Of a stretch of DNA of 64,000 bases, positions 20,334 to 29,358 are shown piece after piece. The notes under the pieces are model-generated. The model did no database searches. It worked only from the letters and a program-made list of their open reading frames with translations, and was not told the origin of the DNA. The translations under genes were made by a program, and so were the position numbers. Position 1 is the first letter of the stretch; every line of letters begins with the position of its first letter. Source of the stretch: Sediminicola luteus (GTDB taxonomy: Bacteria; Bacteroidota; Bacteroidia; Flavobacteriales; Flavobacteriaceae); contig NZ_NBWU01000001.1 of NCBI RefSeq assembly GCF_002514735.1, forward strand, positions 1,116,001-1,180,000. The letters run 5' to 3'.

Positions 20334-21002
20334 TTCGTGTTCTTGGATCATTTCCAACCCATCTTGAATATTGAGTTTATCCTTGGGTAAAAATCCTTTG
20401 GTTATCAATACTACCCCACAAATGATAAGTATAACGGCCAAACCACGTTTTACCCAAAAAATACGGGCCGGGGTCAGGTACCGTTTTAATTGTTTAGCCA
20501 ATACGATCTTAATGAGGTCGGTAATAAAATAGGCACCCAACATACTACCGAAAAATACCAACATACGATTCGGTTGGTTATCGAGACTGGGTCCCACGAC
20601 AATGATAACCCCTAGCCAAAACACCAAAACACCAATATTGATAAAGTTTAGCAGAAAACCTTTTACGAACAGACCCAAATAATCGTTTCGGGTTACCTTA
20701 AAACTGGTATTGGCTTCTTTGGCCGCCCTTTTTTTAAAGGTTACGATACCATACAATAGTAAGATCATACCCCCAAAAACATAAAGACCGGGTTGGTTAC
20801 TCAGGTTCTCCAACAATTGGAAGGAGCTGAAATATGCTATCAATAAAAAAATGATATCCGCTATAATAACCCCAAAATCCAACGCTATGGCCGCCCTTGC
20901 CCCTTTGATGGCACTGGTTTCCAACAACACAAAAAATACGGGTCCAATCATAAAGGCCAATAATACCCCTAAAGGAATCGCGGCCTGGATATCATCTATC
21001 AT
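20331..21002 (-). CDS. LysE/RhtB-family translocator
   Basis: 223 aa from the ATG at 21000-21002; the frame extends nine codons further but that part overlaps the upstream gene. Six hydrophobic segments and the opening IPLGVLLAFMIGPVFFVLLETSAIKG are typical of LysE-type exporters of amino acids or related metabolites across the inner membrane. GFLLNFINIGVLVFW carries the second family motif. The start lies one base after the stop of the DUF2807 gene, so the two form an operon. The stop codon lies within the end of dispersed repeat A. Substrate cannot be read. Confidence 0.85.
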   Translation of the reverse strand: MIDDIQAAIPLGVLLAFMIGPVFFVLLETSAIKGARAAIALDFGVIIADIIFLLIAYFSSFQLLENLSNQPGLYVFGGMILLLYGIVTFKKRAAKEANTSFKVTRNDYLGLFVKGFLLNFINIGVLVFWLGVIIVVGPSLDNQPNRMLVFFGSMLGAYFITDLIKIVLAKQLKRYLTPARIFWVKRGLAVILIICGVVLITKGFLPKDKLNIQDGLEMIQEHE

Positions 21003-21003
21003 A

Positions 21004-21681
21004 CTACATTCGGGTAATCTTACCGCCAAATAGGGTTTTTTCGTCCATTTTATCGGGGTTGCCGTATACTTTTACATTACCCCCGGCCTTAACGGTGACC
21101 TTTACATAATCGGTGCTGTTAATCTCGGCCAAACCTCCGGCATTTACCACCACGGTAGTAATCTGGGTGGCCAGTTCCTTACCTAAAAAACGACCTCCGG
21201 TATTAATGTTAATATCTTGGTTGGTAGCGGTACCACTAACGGTTACCTCGCCTCCGGTTACAGCTTTAATAATCAATTGTTCCAAATCGGCCCCTATCTC
21301 ACATTCGCCCCCTTCTTGGGCCTTTATCTCCAATACTTTTTGCACAATTGGTGCTTTTGTAGCGATGCGGGCATCTTCATTTACGTCTAAAACGTTGATC
21401 TCTTGTTTGTAATATAGATCTACGAAAGTGCGATGGCCACTAAAAATCTTGTCTATATCCATTCGGATCTTTAGGTTACCGTCTTTGTTTATGACCGACA
21501 CCTTTTTGGCATCGTCGCCTGTGATCACCACTTTATTCACATCCGAAGGTATCAAGGTTATAGAGAGTCCGTCGAAAACCTTCAGTTCGGCAAAGGCCCC
21601 TATTTCTTGGGTAATTTTATCGCTTTGGGCCACAAGTTGGGTACTTAGTACCAAAGCGAAAACAAGTAGAATATGTTTCAT
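21004..21681 (-). CDS. DUF2807 (GIN-domain) secreted protein
   Basis: 225 aa. Signal peptide MKHILLVFALVLSTQLVAQ at 1-19. The rest is a right-handed beta-solenoid-like repeat (VVITGDD, LEIKAQEGGECEI, IIKAVTGGEVTV, INTGGRFLG, VVVNAGGLAEI, VTVKAGGNVKV) matching the putative auto-transporter adhesin head GIN domain. Such proteins are common in Bacteroidota envelopes and have no defined biochemical role. It is the first gene of an operon with the LysE-type transporter. Confidence 0.85.
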   Translation of the reverse strand: MKHILLVFALVLSTQLVAQSDKITQEIGAFAELKVFDGLSITLIPSDVNKVVITGDDAKKVSVINKDGNLKIRMDIDKIFSGHRTFVDLYYKQEINVLDVNEDARIATKAPIVQKVLEIKAQEGGECEIGADLEQLIIKAVTGGEVTVSGTATNQDININTGGRFLGKELATQITTVVVNAGGLAEINSTDYVKVTVKAGGNVKVYGNPDKMDEKTLFGGKITRM

Positions 21682-21983
21682 AATATGTTGGTTTTATAGG
21701 GTTTAAACCAATTCGGTAAACGAACCAAATCTTTAAGGTCTACCCAAACTATTCGTAGCTGTATAAGCAGAAATGGTGCCAAATATGATCATTGCGAATT
21801 AGCACAATTAATACGGACAGCACATTATAAAGTAAAAGTACGGATTGTTTGCCAAATAGGGTGCTACGGTAGGCCTTCAGAAAACGAAAAGAGGGATAAC
21901 TTAACCTTTTGGAAAAGTGATTCTTTCTAATATGGAAATTTGAAATTTTACTGACTGCTCATATTGGCAGGAAAAACCTTTTA
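21682..21983. other. Intergenic region upstream of DUF2807 gene
   Basis: About 300 bp without a credible gene on either strand. A near-palindrome TTGGTTT...AAACCAA lies at about 21690-21713, just before the DUF2807 start, and may be an operator. Nothing else recognisable. Confidence 0.4.
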
Positions 21984-22014
21984 AAACAAAAAGCCCCGCT
22001 AAAAAACGGGGCAG
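21984..22014 (-). terminator. Terminator of rnr
   Basis: On the minus strand GCCCCG and CGGGGC flank a T-rich loop and are followed by TTTTTG, 25 bp beyond the rnr stop. Confidence 0.88.
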
Positions 22015-22037
22015 ATAGAATTATATTTTGAAAATTA

Positions 22038-24239
22038 TCATTCCTCAACCGGTCGGCCTATCAAAGAAAAGTCGAGGTGGCGTTTGATCAAATCGGTGTT
22101 TTTTACCATAACCAGAACTTCGTCGCCCAATTGATATACCCGGTTCGAATGTTGACCCACGATGGCGTATTCGGACTCGTCGAAAACATAGTAATCATCT
22201 TTGATATCGCGGATTCGGATCATGCCCTCACATTTGTTTTCAATGATTTCTACATAAATACCCCATTCGGTAACGCCCGAAATTACCCCTTTGAACTCTT
22301 GATCTTTATGGTCTTCCATAAATTTGATCTGCATGTATTTGATAGAGTCCCTTTCGGCATTGGCGGCCAAATTTTCCATGGATGAGGAATGTTGGCATTT
22401 TTCCTCATATTGCTCCGCATTAGCGGGTTTACCACCATCGAGATAATGCTGTAACAAACGATGTACCATCACATCCGGATAACGACGTATAGGGGAGGTA
22501 AAATGGGAGTAATAATCAAAAGCCAAACCGTAATGCCCAATGTTTTGGGTAGTATATTCGGCCTTGCTCATGGTTCGTATGGCCAGGGTATCGACCATAT
22601 TCTGTTCTTTTTTACCTTTTACATCGTGTAATAATTTGTTCAAAGAACTACTTATACTCGATTTGTCGCGCAGGTTTAAACTATGTCCGAATCGGTGTAC
22701 CAATCCGTTTAGCGCGGTCAATTTATCGATATCGGGTTCGTCGTGTACCCGGTATACAAAGGTATGTGGGGGTTTGCGTTTACCAATATATTCGGCCACT
22801 TTACGATTGGCCAGTAGCATAAACTCCTCAATCAATTTATTCGCATCCTTCGATTCCTTAAAATAAACCCCGGTAGGGTTGTTGGCATCGTCCAATTGAA
22901 AACGTACCTCTACCTTATCAAAGGAGATAGCTCCTTCGCCCATACGTTTTTTACGCATGATCTTGGCCAATTTATCCAAGGTCAAGGTCGCTTCTACGAT
23001 AGTTTCATCTACGGTATAGGCACCTTCATCACGTATGGAAATATCGAAAGGGATCAAACCTTTGCCACTTTCAATGATCTGTTGTGCCTCTTCGTAGGCA
23101 AAACGTTCGTTGGAATTAATAACCGTACGTCCGAACCATTGATTCACTACCTGTGCGGCCTCATTCATTTCAAAAATGGCCGAAAAGGTATACTTCTCTT
23201 CCCGCGGACGTAAGGAACAGGCGTTGTTCGATAGTATTTCGGGCAACATGGGTACCACACGATCTACCAAATAGACCGAAGTAGCCCGTTCATAGGCTTC
23301 ATCGTCTAAAATAGTACCGGGTTTTACGTAATGCGAAACATCGGCAATATGGATTCCAATTTCGTAATTTCCATTCTCCAGTTTTTGAAAAGAAAGGGCA
23401 TCGTCAAAATCCTTGGCATCCTTTGGGTCAATGGTAAAAGTAAGTACCTCGCGCATATCGCGGCGTTTGGCAATTTCTTCTTCCTTTATACTGGTATCGA
23501 GTTTATTGGCAAAGTCTTCTACCTCGTAAGGGAACTCATAGGGTAGACCATATTCGGCCAAAATGGAATGGATCTCGGTATTATGTTCACCGGGTTTACC
23601 GAGTACCGAAAGTATTTTTCCGTAGGGCGAATCGGTATCTTCTGGCCAACTGTATACGTCTACCAATACCTTATCGCCATCTTCGGCATCGCCCAAATTG
23701 TCCTTGGAAACGAATATATCGGTATACATACGGTTATCCATCGGACGTACGAATCCGTAATTACCGTTAAGTTCCAATATACCAACAAATTTGGTCTTCT
23801 TACGTTCTACCACCTTGGTAATCTCACCTTCGGGCCGTTTGCCTTTGGTCTTCGGATATACATAGACCTCAACGGTATCGCCATGAAAGGCACGGTGGAA
23901 TTTGTTGGCAGGTATAAATACATCTTTTTCCAACTCTTCTACGATAACAAAGGCATTGTTACCCCGAGTGGTAATATCTATTTTACCCGTATAATGGGTT
24001 ATCTTTTCGGCAATGGCCTGGTACTTACCGCGCTCTACTTCCTTTATGCGGTCTTTGGCCACCAATTGGCCCAATCGCTTAATCAATAGGTTTCTACCGG
24101 CGGTATCTATAATACCGAGTTTTCCGGATATCTGTTTATAATTAAAGGTTTTTGAAGGCTGTTTTTCGAGAACCGTGAAAATTCCTTTCGTAATCTGGTT
24201 CTTCAAATGGTTATTGGCCCGTTTCTTTTTTTTGGACAT
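22038..24239 (-). CDS. rnr: Ribonuclease R
   Basis: 733-aa 3'-5' exoribonuclease of the RNB/RNase II superfamily, which degrades structured RNA. N-terminal winged-helix and cold-shock domains span about 1-230. The RNB catalytic core includes DPKDAKDFDDALS (about 268-280), whose aspartates bind the catalytic metals. Also seen are DRVVPMLPE and HFTSPIRRYPD, and a C-terminal S1 domain (EFKGVISGVTEWGIYVE, about 640-725). Length and order are normal. It is divergent from rpiB across a 650-bp AT-rich spacer. Confidence 0.97.
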   Translation of the reverse strand: MSKKKKRANNHLKNQITKGIFTVLEKQPSKTFNYKQISGKLGIIDTAGRNLLIKRLGQLVAKDRIKEVERGKYQAIAEKITHYTGKIDITTRGNNAFVIVEELEKDVFIPANKFHRAFHGDTVEVYVYPKTKGKRPEGEITKVVERKKTKFVGILELNGNYGFVRPMDNRMYTDIFVSKDNLGDAEDGDKVLVDVYSWPEDTDSPYGKILSVLGKPGEHNTEIHSILAEYGLPYEFPYEVEDFANKLDTSIKEEEIAKRRDMREVLTFTIDPKDAKDFDDALSFQKLENGNYEIGIHIADVSHYVKPGTILDDEAYERATSVYLVDRVVPMLPEILSNNACSLRPREEKYTFSAIFEMNEAAQVVNQWFGRTVINSNERFAYEEAQQIIESGKGLIPFDISIRDEGAYTVDETIVEATLTLDKLAKIMRKKRMGEGAISFDKVEVRFQLDDANNPTGVYFKESKDANKLIEEFMLLANRKVAEYIGKRKPPHTFVYRVHDEPDIDKLTALNGLVHRFGHSLNLRDKSSISSSLNKLLHDVKGKKEQNMVDTLAIRTMSKAEYTTQNIGHYGLAFDYYSHFTSPIRRYPDVMVHRLLQHYLDGGKPANAEQYEEKCQHSSSMENLAANAERDSIKYMQIKFMEDHKDQEFKGVISGVTEWGIYVEIIENKCEGMIRIRDIKDDYYVFDESEYAIVGQHSNRVYQLGDEVLVMVKNTDLIKRHLDFSLIGRPVEE

Positions 24240-24816
24240 CTACTGTATTTCTTAGTTCGAAAATAACTGATTTTACGATCAACTAAGACCTAACCCATTT
24301 TATCAAATCGAAAAGAAAAGTGAATTCATATATATAATAACTTTCTTTTCTTCTTTTTTAAAAAAATTAAAAATGATGGGTATTATAGGGTGTTGATAGT
24401 GGATATAAAATATGGATTAAAAGCTTGCTTTTTTGATGCGTGTCGCTTTATGAACGATCTATTTACGTAAGTTAAGCGAATTGGGATGTCAGCATCAGGC
24501 TTTTATAAAGTTTATCCACAGTTGTTGATAACGAAAACCGTTGTTTATTTTTTGAAAATTTAATGTAAATCTACTGTTAATTATTGGATCTTGCCTTTTG
24601 ATATCTTTCGAAAACTGGGAATAAAAACCGTTGTGATACCACGGATTTATTTCGTAAGGCGGAATTTTTGGTAAAAAACAAAATATTTTGATCGGGTTTT
24701 TATCAACAATCCCTTAACATTAGGTTCATATCAAAGGGCCTTTAAAACCAAGGCTTTGTAATCTTATCAAAAATTGTTCTTTTGGGTCAAGATAAGGGCT
24801 TCTTCAGGTGAATTCG
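24240..24816. other. AT-rich divergent spacer with DnaA boxes (candidate oriC)
   Basis: No gene is visible. It holds a perfect DnaA box TTATCCACA at 24512-24520, two one-mismatch boxes TTATCAACA (24523-24531 on the minus strand, 24700-24708 on the plus strand), a two-mismatch box at 24391-24399, and an A/T tract at about 24330-24375 that could serve for unwinding. Genes diverge from it: three minus genes to the left, six plus genes immediately to the right. In the lines I counted by hand, C exceeds G to the left and G exceeds C just to the right, but further right the balance is mixed. Candidate origin, unproven. Confidence 0.4.
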
Positions 24817-24824
24817 TATTTTTG
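24817..24824 (+). promoter_or_regulatory. rpiB -7 promoter box
   Basis: TATTTTTG is a perfect TAnnTTTG match, 68 bp before the rpiB ATG. Confidence 0.5.
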
Positions 24825-24892
24825 TTGTCAATCCCTAAATATTGTTTGTAAACCCCAAGGAAGTTGTATCCTTGTCCCCAAAACCTAACATT

Positions 24893-25324
24893 ATGAAGAT
24901 AGCCATTGGCAACGACCATGCCGGAACCGATTATAAACTAGCCATTATAGGTTGGCTTAAATCCATGGGAATGGAGGTAACCAATTATGGTACCGATTCC
25001 GTTGATAGCGTTGATTATCCCGATTTTGTACATCCGGTGGCCGAAGATGTGGAAAATGAAGTAGTAGATTATGGTATAATCATCTGCGGAAGTGGCAATG
25101 GTGCCAGTATGACGGCCAATAAACACCAAAAAGTACGTTCGGCCCTATGTTGGAACAAAGAGATCGTGGCCTTGGCCCGTTCGCATAATAATGCCAATAT
25201 TTTAAGCTTGCCCGCACGTTATATTTCATTGCCCCAGGCCTTGGATATGGTAAAGACCTTTTTTGATACCGAATACGAAGGTGGCCGACATGATAGGCGA
25301 CTGGCAAAAATGCCTTGTAAATAA
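24893..25324 (+). CDS. rpiB: Ribose-5-phosphate isomerase B
   Basis: 143 aa from the ATG at 24893; an upstream in-frame extension of 17 codons has no homology character. RpiB/LacAB family: MKIAIGNDHAGTDYK at the N-terminus, YPDFVHPVAEDV, then IICGSGNGASMTANK holding the catalytic cysteine and phosphate-binding residues, and RSHNNANILSLPARY. It interconverts ribose-5-phosphate and ribulose-5-phosphate in the pentose phosphate pathway. It is followed by its own terminator. Confidence 0.95.
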   Translation: MKIAIGNDHAGTDYKLAIIGWLKSMGMEVTNYGTDSVDSVDYPDFVHPVAEDVENEVVDYGIIICGSGNGASMTANKHQKVRSALCWNKEIVALARSHNNANILSLPARYISLPQALDMVKTFFDTEYEGGRHDRRLAKMPCK

Positions 25325-25333
25325 AAAACTTGT

Positions 25334-25358
25334 AAAGGAGCCTTCGGGTTCCTTTTTT
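25334..25358 (+). terminator. Terminator of rpiB
   Basis: AAAGGAGCC pairs with GGTTCCTTT (one wobble) around a TTCG tetraloop and is followed by T residues. Confidence 0.9.
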
Positions 25359-25427
25359 GTTATTTGGAATTCGATTACATTTAGTCGGATATACAGCTTT
25401 AATTAATCCCTACCCTAATAGATCGGC

Positions 25428-26330
25428 ATGTCCCATACGGATCACCATCACCATCATTCGCATAGCAAGTATTTACTGTTCACCATTCTGTTGAATATGG
25501 TTATTACGGTGGCCCAAGTATCCGGGGGCTTGTGGTCGGGTAGCTTGGCCTTATTGTCAGATGCCCTGCATAACTTTTCAGATGTACTTTCGTTGGTTAT
25601 CAGTTATGTGGCCGAAAAATTGGCGAAACGCAAATCGACCCGAACCAAAACTTTTGGGTATAAACGGGCCGGAATATTGGCGGCCTTCATCAATGCGGCA
25701 ACTTTACTGATTGTAGCCCTGATCTTGATCAAGGAGGCCATAGAACGTTTTCTGGAACCTCAATTTATAGATAGTACATGGGTCATTTGGTTATCGGTGG
25801 TGGCCATTGTCGGAAACGGACTCAGTGTTTTCCTATTGCACGATGGGGCCGATAAAAACCTGAACATGAAATCGGCCTACCTACATTTACTGACCGATAT
25901 GTTGGCCTCGGTAGCGGTATTGGTTGGTGGCTTGTTAATGAAGTATTTAGGTTGGTTTTGGGTAGATCCGGTACTGACTTTGGCCATAGCGCTTTATCTT
26001 ATCTATGTAGGATATCAATTATTGGTTTCGGCAACCAAAATCTTAATGTTGTTTAGCCCAGAGCATATCGATATTAACCAATTGGTAAAAAAAATTACCG
26101 CTTTGGATGGGGTGGCCAATATACATCATATCCATCTTTGGCCCTTGAATGAAGACGAGTTGCATTTAGAAGCCCATATAGAAATGGATATCGATTGCCC
26201 TATTTCGCAACTCAATGCCCTTCACGCAAAAATCAGTAACCTACTATTGGTTGACTATGGTATTAACCATGTGACATTACAACCTGAGTATGGCCGAGAA
26301 GGAGATAAAAATATAATCGTACAAGATTAA
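25428..26330 (+). CDS. CDF-family zinc/cation efflux transporter (CzcD-like)
   Basis: 300 aa. A His-rich N-terminus (MSHTDHHHHHSHSK) is followed by six membrane segments. Metal-site motifs are visible in TM2 (LLSDALHNFSDV: HxxxD) and TM5 (HLLTDMLASV: HxxxD). A cytoplasmic ferredoxin-like domain at about 205-295 contains IHHIHLWPL and VDYGINHVTLQPE. CDF proteins exchange Zn, Co or Cd for protons across the inner membrane. It is followed 13 bp later by an NTF2-like gene, probably co-transcribed. Confidence 0.95.
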   Translation: MSHTDHHHHHSHSKYLLFTILLNMVITVAQVSGGLWSGSLALLSDALHNFSDVLSLVISYVAEKLAKRKSTRTKTFGYKRAGILAAFINAATLLIVALILIKEAIERFLEPQFIDSTWVIWLSVVAIVGNGLSVFLLHDGADKNLNMKSAYLHLLTDMLASVAVLVGGLLMKYLGWFWVDPVLTLAIALYLIYVGYQLLVSATKILMLFSPEHIDINQLVKKITALDGVANIHHIHLWPLNEDELHLEAHIEMDIDCPISQLNALHAKISNLLLVDYGINHVTLQPEYGREGDKNIIVQD

Positions 26331-26343
26331 AAGCTTAAGCGTA

Positions 26344-26712
26344 ATGACAGTAAATAAATCGGAAATTCTGGATTTGGAAAATCGTTTGCTTCAGGCGATG
26401 AAAACACAAAACCTAGCCGAAATGAATGCCTTGTTACATGAAGATCTTTTGTTCGTAATCCCGACCGGGCAAATCATGTCCAAGGCTATGGAGTTGGAAA
26501 ATATAACATCTGGGAGGGTACAATTACAATCGGTAAGCGTATCCGATCATAAAATCGTTTGTTTGGGCGATACGGCTTTGGTCTCCGTTAAAATGCTACT
26601 CAAAGGTACCTTTGCCGACCACCCCATCGATGGGGAATACCGCTATTTTCGAACTTGGAAATTGTTTGGTACCGATTGGAAGCTTATTGGCGGAAGCGGC
26701 ATGGCCCTCTAA
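26344..26712 (+). CDS. NTF2-like (DUF4440/SnoaL-type) protein
   Basis: 122 aa cytoplasmic protein with the cystatin-like alpha+beta fold of the NTF2 superfamily: helical start (ILDLENRLLQAMKTQNLAEMNALLHEDLLFV) followed by strands ending RTWKLFGTDWKLIGGSGMAL. DUF4440 members include ketosteroid-isomerase-like enzymes and binding proteins; no catalytic residue can be assigned. Placed 13 bp after the CDF gene. Confidence 0.8.
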   Translation: MTVNKSEILDLENRLLQAMKTQNLAEMNALLHEDLLFVIPTGQIMSKAMELENITSGRVQLQSVSVSDHKIVCLGDTALVSVKMLLKGTFADHPIDGEYRYFRTWKLFGTDWKLIGGSGMAL

Positions 26713-26749
26713 AAAAATCGGCCCTACGGGCCATTTAACAATATTATAA

Positions 26750-27196
26750 ATGCGTTTTGAAACTAAAACCTTTGAAAATCTAACTAAAACCGAATTGTAT
26801 ACCATACTGCAGTTGCGCTCAGCCGTTTTTGTAGTGGAACAAAACTGTGTGTACCAAGATATAGATGGCAAGGACCAAAAAGCCCTGCATGTATTAGGTT
26901 ATCACGAGGATACTTTGGCAGCCTACACCCGTATTTTTGCCCCGGGGAAATATTTTGACGAGGTAAGTATCGGTAGGGTAGTGGTACACCCAGAACATAG
27001 GGCCTTTGGCTATGGTAAAGATCTGATGCTGGCCTCTATCGAAGCTTGTAAAGCTGCCTTTGGAGGGCAGCCCATAAGAATATCGGCCCAACAATATCTA
27101 CTCAAATTCTATAACGAACTCGGTTTTACCGAAACTGGGGAAGGCTATTTGGAAGATGGTATCCCGCATGTGAATATGGTGTTTTCATTTAAATAA
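26750..27196 (+). CDS. GNAT N-acetyltransferase, ElaA family
   Basis: 148 aa. ElaA-type signatures are visible: FENLTKTELYTILQLRSAVFVVEQNCVYQDIDGKD, then YTRIFAPG, the acetyl-CoA motif GRVVVHPEHRAFGYGKDLM, and FYNELGFTETGEGYLEDGIPHVNM. Predicted to acetylate an amino group with acetyl-CoA; substrate unknown. It lies nine bases before the isochorismatase-like gene in a plus-strand run. Confidence 0.92.
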   Translation: MRFETKTFENLTKTELYTILQLRSAVFVVEQNCVYQDIDGKDQKALHVLGYHEDTLAAYTRIFAPGKYFDEVSIGRVVVHPEHRAFGYGKDLMLASIEACKAAFGGQPIRISAQQYLLKFYNELGFTETGEGYLEDGIPHVNMVFSFK

Positions 27197-27205
27197 GAGA
27201 TAATA

Positions 27206-27748
27206 ATGAACAAAGCCCTGCTGATTATAGATATGCAAAAAGGGTCTTTCACCCCTAAAACCCCTAGATTTAGGACTAATGAGGTAGTTGATAACATTAA
27301 TATTTTGGCCATGGAATTCCGAAGTTTACATTGGCCTGTGGTAGTTATACAACATGATGGAACAGGTAGTGGGGAGTTCGAAAAAAATGCATCCGATTGG
27401 CAGAATTTGGATACTCTAAACCTAAAACCAGACGATGTTTATATTGATAAATATGCCAATGATGTATTTTACCGATCTAGACTTCAAGAAGTTTTGCAAA
27501 AATCTGGGATTTCCCATTTGTTCATAACCGGTTGTGCCACGGATTTTTGTGTTGAGTCCAGTATTCAGTCTGCTTTGACCAAGGATTTTCATGTAACCGT
27601 GGTCGAAGATGGGCATACCACCGGCGATAGGCCACATCTTTCCGCTAAACAAGTGATAGACCATTACAATTGGGTATGGCAACATATGCTTCCCACGGCC
27701 GGGGGAATTGAGGTGTTATCGACTAAAAATATCTTAAGGACCCTATAA
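27206..27748 (+). CDS. Isochorismatase-like cysteine hydrolase
   Basis: 180 aa. The family triad is visible: Asp in LLIIDMQKGSF (residue 9), Lys in YIDKYANDVFYRS and Cys in LFITGCATDFCVES. Members hydrolyse amides or ethers such as nicotinamide, N-carbamoylsarcosine or isochorismate; which one applies here is not decidable. Cytoplasmic, no signal peptide, and only nine bases after the ElaA-type gene. Confidence 0.92.
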   Translation: MNKALLIIDMQKGSFTPKTPRFRTNEVVDNINILAMEFRSLHWPVVVIQHDGTGSGEFEKNASDWQNLDTLNLKPDDVYIDKYANDVFYRSRLQEVLQKSGISHLFITGCATDFCVESSIQSALTKDFHVTVVEDGHTTGDRPHLSAKQVIDHYNWVWQHMLPTAGGIEVLSTKNILRTL

Positions 27749-27799
27749 TTGACGACCTGTACTTAACTGATTTATGTATTGAAAATTTACCACAAGGAT

Positions 27800-28594
27800 A
27801 TGAAATCGAAATTGTTGTTATCTGTTTTAATGCTATTGGCCATAACGTTAAGATCTCAAGAAATTGAGCCATCAAAAACCACTATTAAAGTACTAAGCCT
27901 AAATATTTTGCATGGGGCCACTACCCAGGGCAATTTTGATCTGGATGTTATCGCACAGCTGATTTTGGATGCCGATCCCGATTTTGTGGCCATGCAAGAG
28001 GTCGATTTTAAGACCCGTAGGGCGAAGGGTTATGATCTTATGACCGAATTGGGTTGGCGCACTAAAATGGCCCCGATTTTTGGCAAGGCCATGGCCTTTG
28101 ATGGGGGCGAATACGGCGAAGGGATCTTATCTAAACATTCTTTTCTAAGTAGTCGTAACTTACCCTTACCCCATAGCCCCAATGCCGAACCAAGAACTGC
28201 CCTGGAAACCCGGGTTCGGTTAAATGCTACCGATACGATCGCCTTAGTGGGTACCCATTTCGACCATTTACCCGATGGTGGCGATCGAAGGGCCCAGGCC
28301 GCCCAGGTAAATGCCTATTATAAAGACACCAAGCTACCCACCATCTTGGCCGGTGATCTTAATGCCCTGCCCCATAGCGAGACCTTGGCCCTATTGGAAC
28401 AGTTTTGGACGCCAGCTTATAAGCCCAAAAAAGCCGAACCTACTTATCCATCGGACAATCCTTCCAAAAAAATCGATTATGTCTTGTTTTACCCTAAAAA
28501 CCGATGGCGGGTCGTAGCCACAGAAGTAATTCAGAATAGTATCGTTTCTGACCATTGTGGGTATTTGGTTACTTTGGAGTTGCTTCCTGAGTAA
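27800..28594 (+). CDS. Secreted endonuclease/exonuclease/phosphatase-family protein
   Basis: 264 aa from the ATG at 27800, chosen because it gives a signal peptide (MKSKLLLSVLMLLAITLRSQ) and follows an AAGGA; the frame also opens at a TTG 7 codons earlier. EEP motifs: SLNILHG, AMQEVD (metal-binding Glu), GTHFDH, AGDLNALP and VSDHCGYLV (catalytic His). The family includes phosphodiesterases, phospholipases and nucleases; export to the periplasm suggests an extracytoplasmic substrate. Confidence 0.9.
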   Translation: MKSKLLLSVLMLLAITLRSQEIEPSKTTIKVLSLNILHGATTQGNFDLDVIAQLILDADPDFVAMQEVDFKTRRAKGYDLMTELGWRTKMAPIFGKAMAFDGGEYGEGILSKHSFLSSRNLPLPHSPNAEPRTALETRVRLNATDTIALVGTHFDHLPDGGDRRAQAAQVNAYYKDTKLPTILAGDLNALPHSETLALLEQFWTPAYKPKKAEPTYPSDNPSKKIDYVLFYPKNRWRVVATEVIQNSIVSDHCGYLVTLELLPE

Positions 28595-28682
28595 ATGTGA
28601 ATAAGTAGTAGGTTTTTAGCAGTATACAGGGAAGTTTGTTCATTCGAAAATGTTATCTTGATTCCAAGAATGGGATCCCATT

Positions 28683-29252
28683 ATGAACCAACCGCCAACC
28701 CGAAATTTATGGATTGAAAAAGGCTACGAACAGTTTGCCCTTTTTGGTCCGGAATATCTCAGTATAAACCGACTAAGTAAAGAATTGGTTCTCTCCAGAG
28801 CCACCTTTTATCATCATTTCGGGGATATAGAGGGGTATATTGAAGCCATTTTACAGACCCATAAGGCAGCGGCCAAACAGTTCGATTCTTGGTGCAAAAA
28901 AGAATGTAACCAGTTTTTCCCGGACATCTATGTGCATTTAAGTCAGGCCAAAATCCCTTTTCTGTTTACACGACAAATGTTCCTACATCGTCATATACCC
29001 TTGTATGAGGCTACCTTTTTAGAGGTATTCAAAGCTTCTTCCGACACCTTTGCCCTTGATCTTTTTGCCCAACAATTCGATTTACCCCGTAATGCCGAAA
29101 ATACCTTTAAACTATGGATAACGGTTTGTGAGGCCTGGTATTCGCGCATAGATCCCGAAGACCTATCTACTGAGAGTATGATGGCCCTTGGTAAAGAGGT
29201 GTTGGCCTCGGTTTTAAGTTTGAGCCCCGAGAAATTGCATTATTTGAATTAG
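28683..29252 (+). CDS. TetR-family transcriptional regulator
   Basis: 189 aa. N-terminal helix-turn-helix at about 8-55 (WIEKGYEQFALFGPEYLSINRLSKELVLSRATFYHHFGDIEGYIEAI) with the TetR signature FYHHFGD. The C-terminal helical ligand domain is divergent. A 16-bp inverted repeat lies 38 bp after its stop, ahead of the DUF1254 gene, which is the likely target. Its inducer is unknown. Confidence 0.88.
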   Translation: MNQPPTRNLWIEKGYEQFALFGPEYLSINRLSKELVLSRATFYHHFGDIEGYIEAILQTHKAAAKQFDSWCKKECNQFFPDIYVHLSQAKIPFLFTRQMFLHRHIPLYEATFLEVFKASSDTFALDLFAQQFDLPRNAENTFKLWITVCEAWYSRIDPEDLSTESMMALGKEVLASVLSLSPEKLHYLN

Positions 29253-29289
29253 CGGAACCCCGATTCTCCCAGTCACTATATGCTCTGGT

Positions 29290-29305
29290 TAGACAGGGCT
29301 GTCTA
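29290..29305 (+). promoter_or_regulatory. Inverted repeat, candidate TetR operator
   Basis: TAGACAG-GG-CTGTCTA: 7-bp perfect arms with a 2-bp spacer, flanked by a further offset pair GCTCT/AGAGC. It lies in the -33 region relative to the downstream -7 box, the typical place for a repressor. Confidence 0.55.
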
Positions 29306-29326
29306 GAGCCGCTCAAGCGTTTGGGA

Positions 29327-29334
29327 TAAATTTG
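29327..29334 (+). promoter_or_regulatory. -7 promoter box of the DUF1254 gene
   Basis: TAAATTTG, a perfect TAnnTTTG, 24 bp before the chosen ATG. It overlaps the alternative upstream TTG start at 29332, which argues against that start. Confidence 0.65.
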
Positions 29335-29358
29335 TTAATACCTCCAATATTCCTTGCT

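Noticed and set aside
23568-24089. 173-aa plus-strand ORF in rnr
   Set aside because: Antisense to the conserved RNase R frame.
26714-26737. GGCCC-TAC-GGGCC hairpin as a terminator
   Set aside because: The downstream T tract is poor and the genes around it appear to be co-directional with short spacing.
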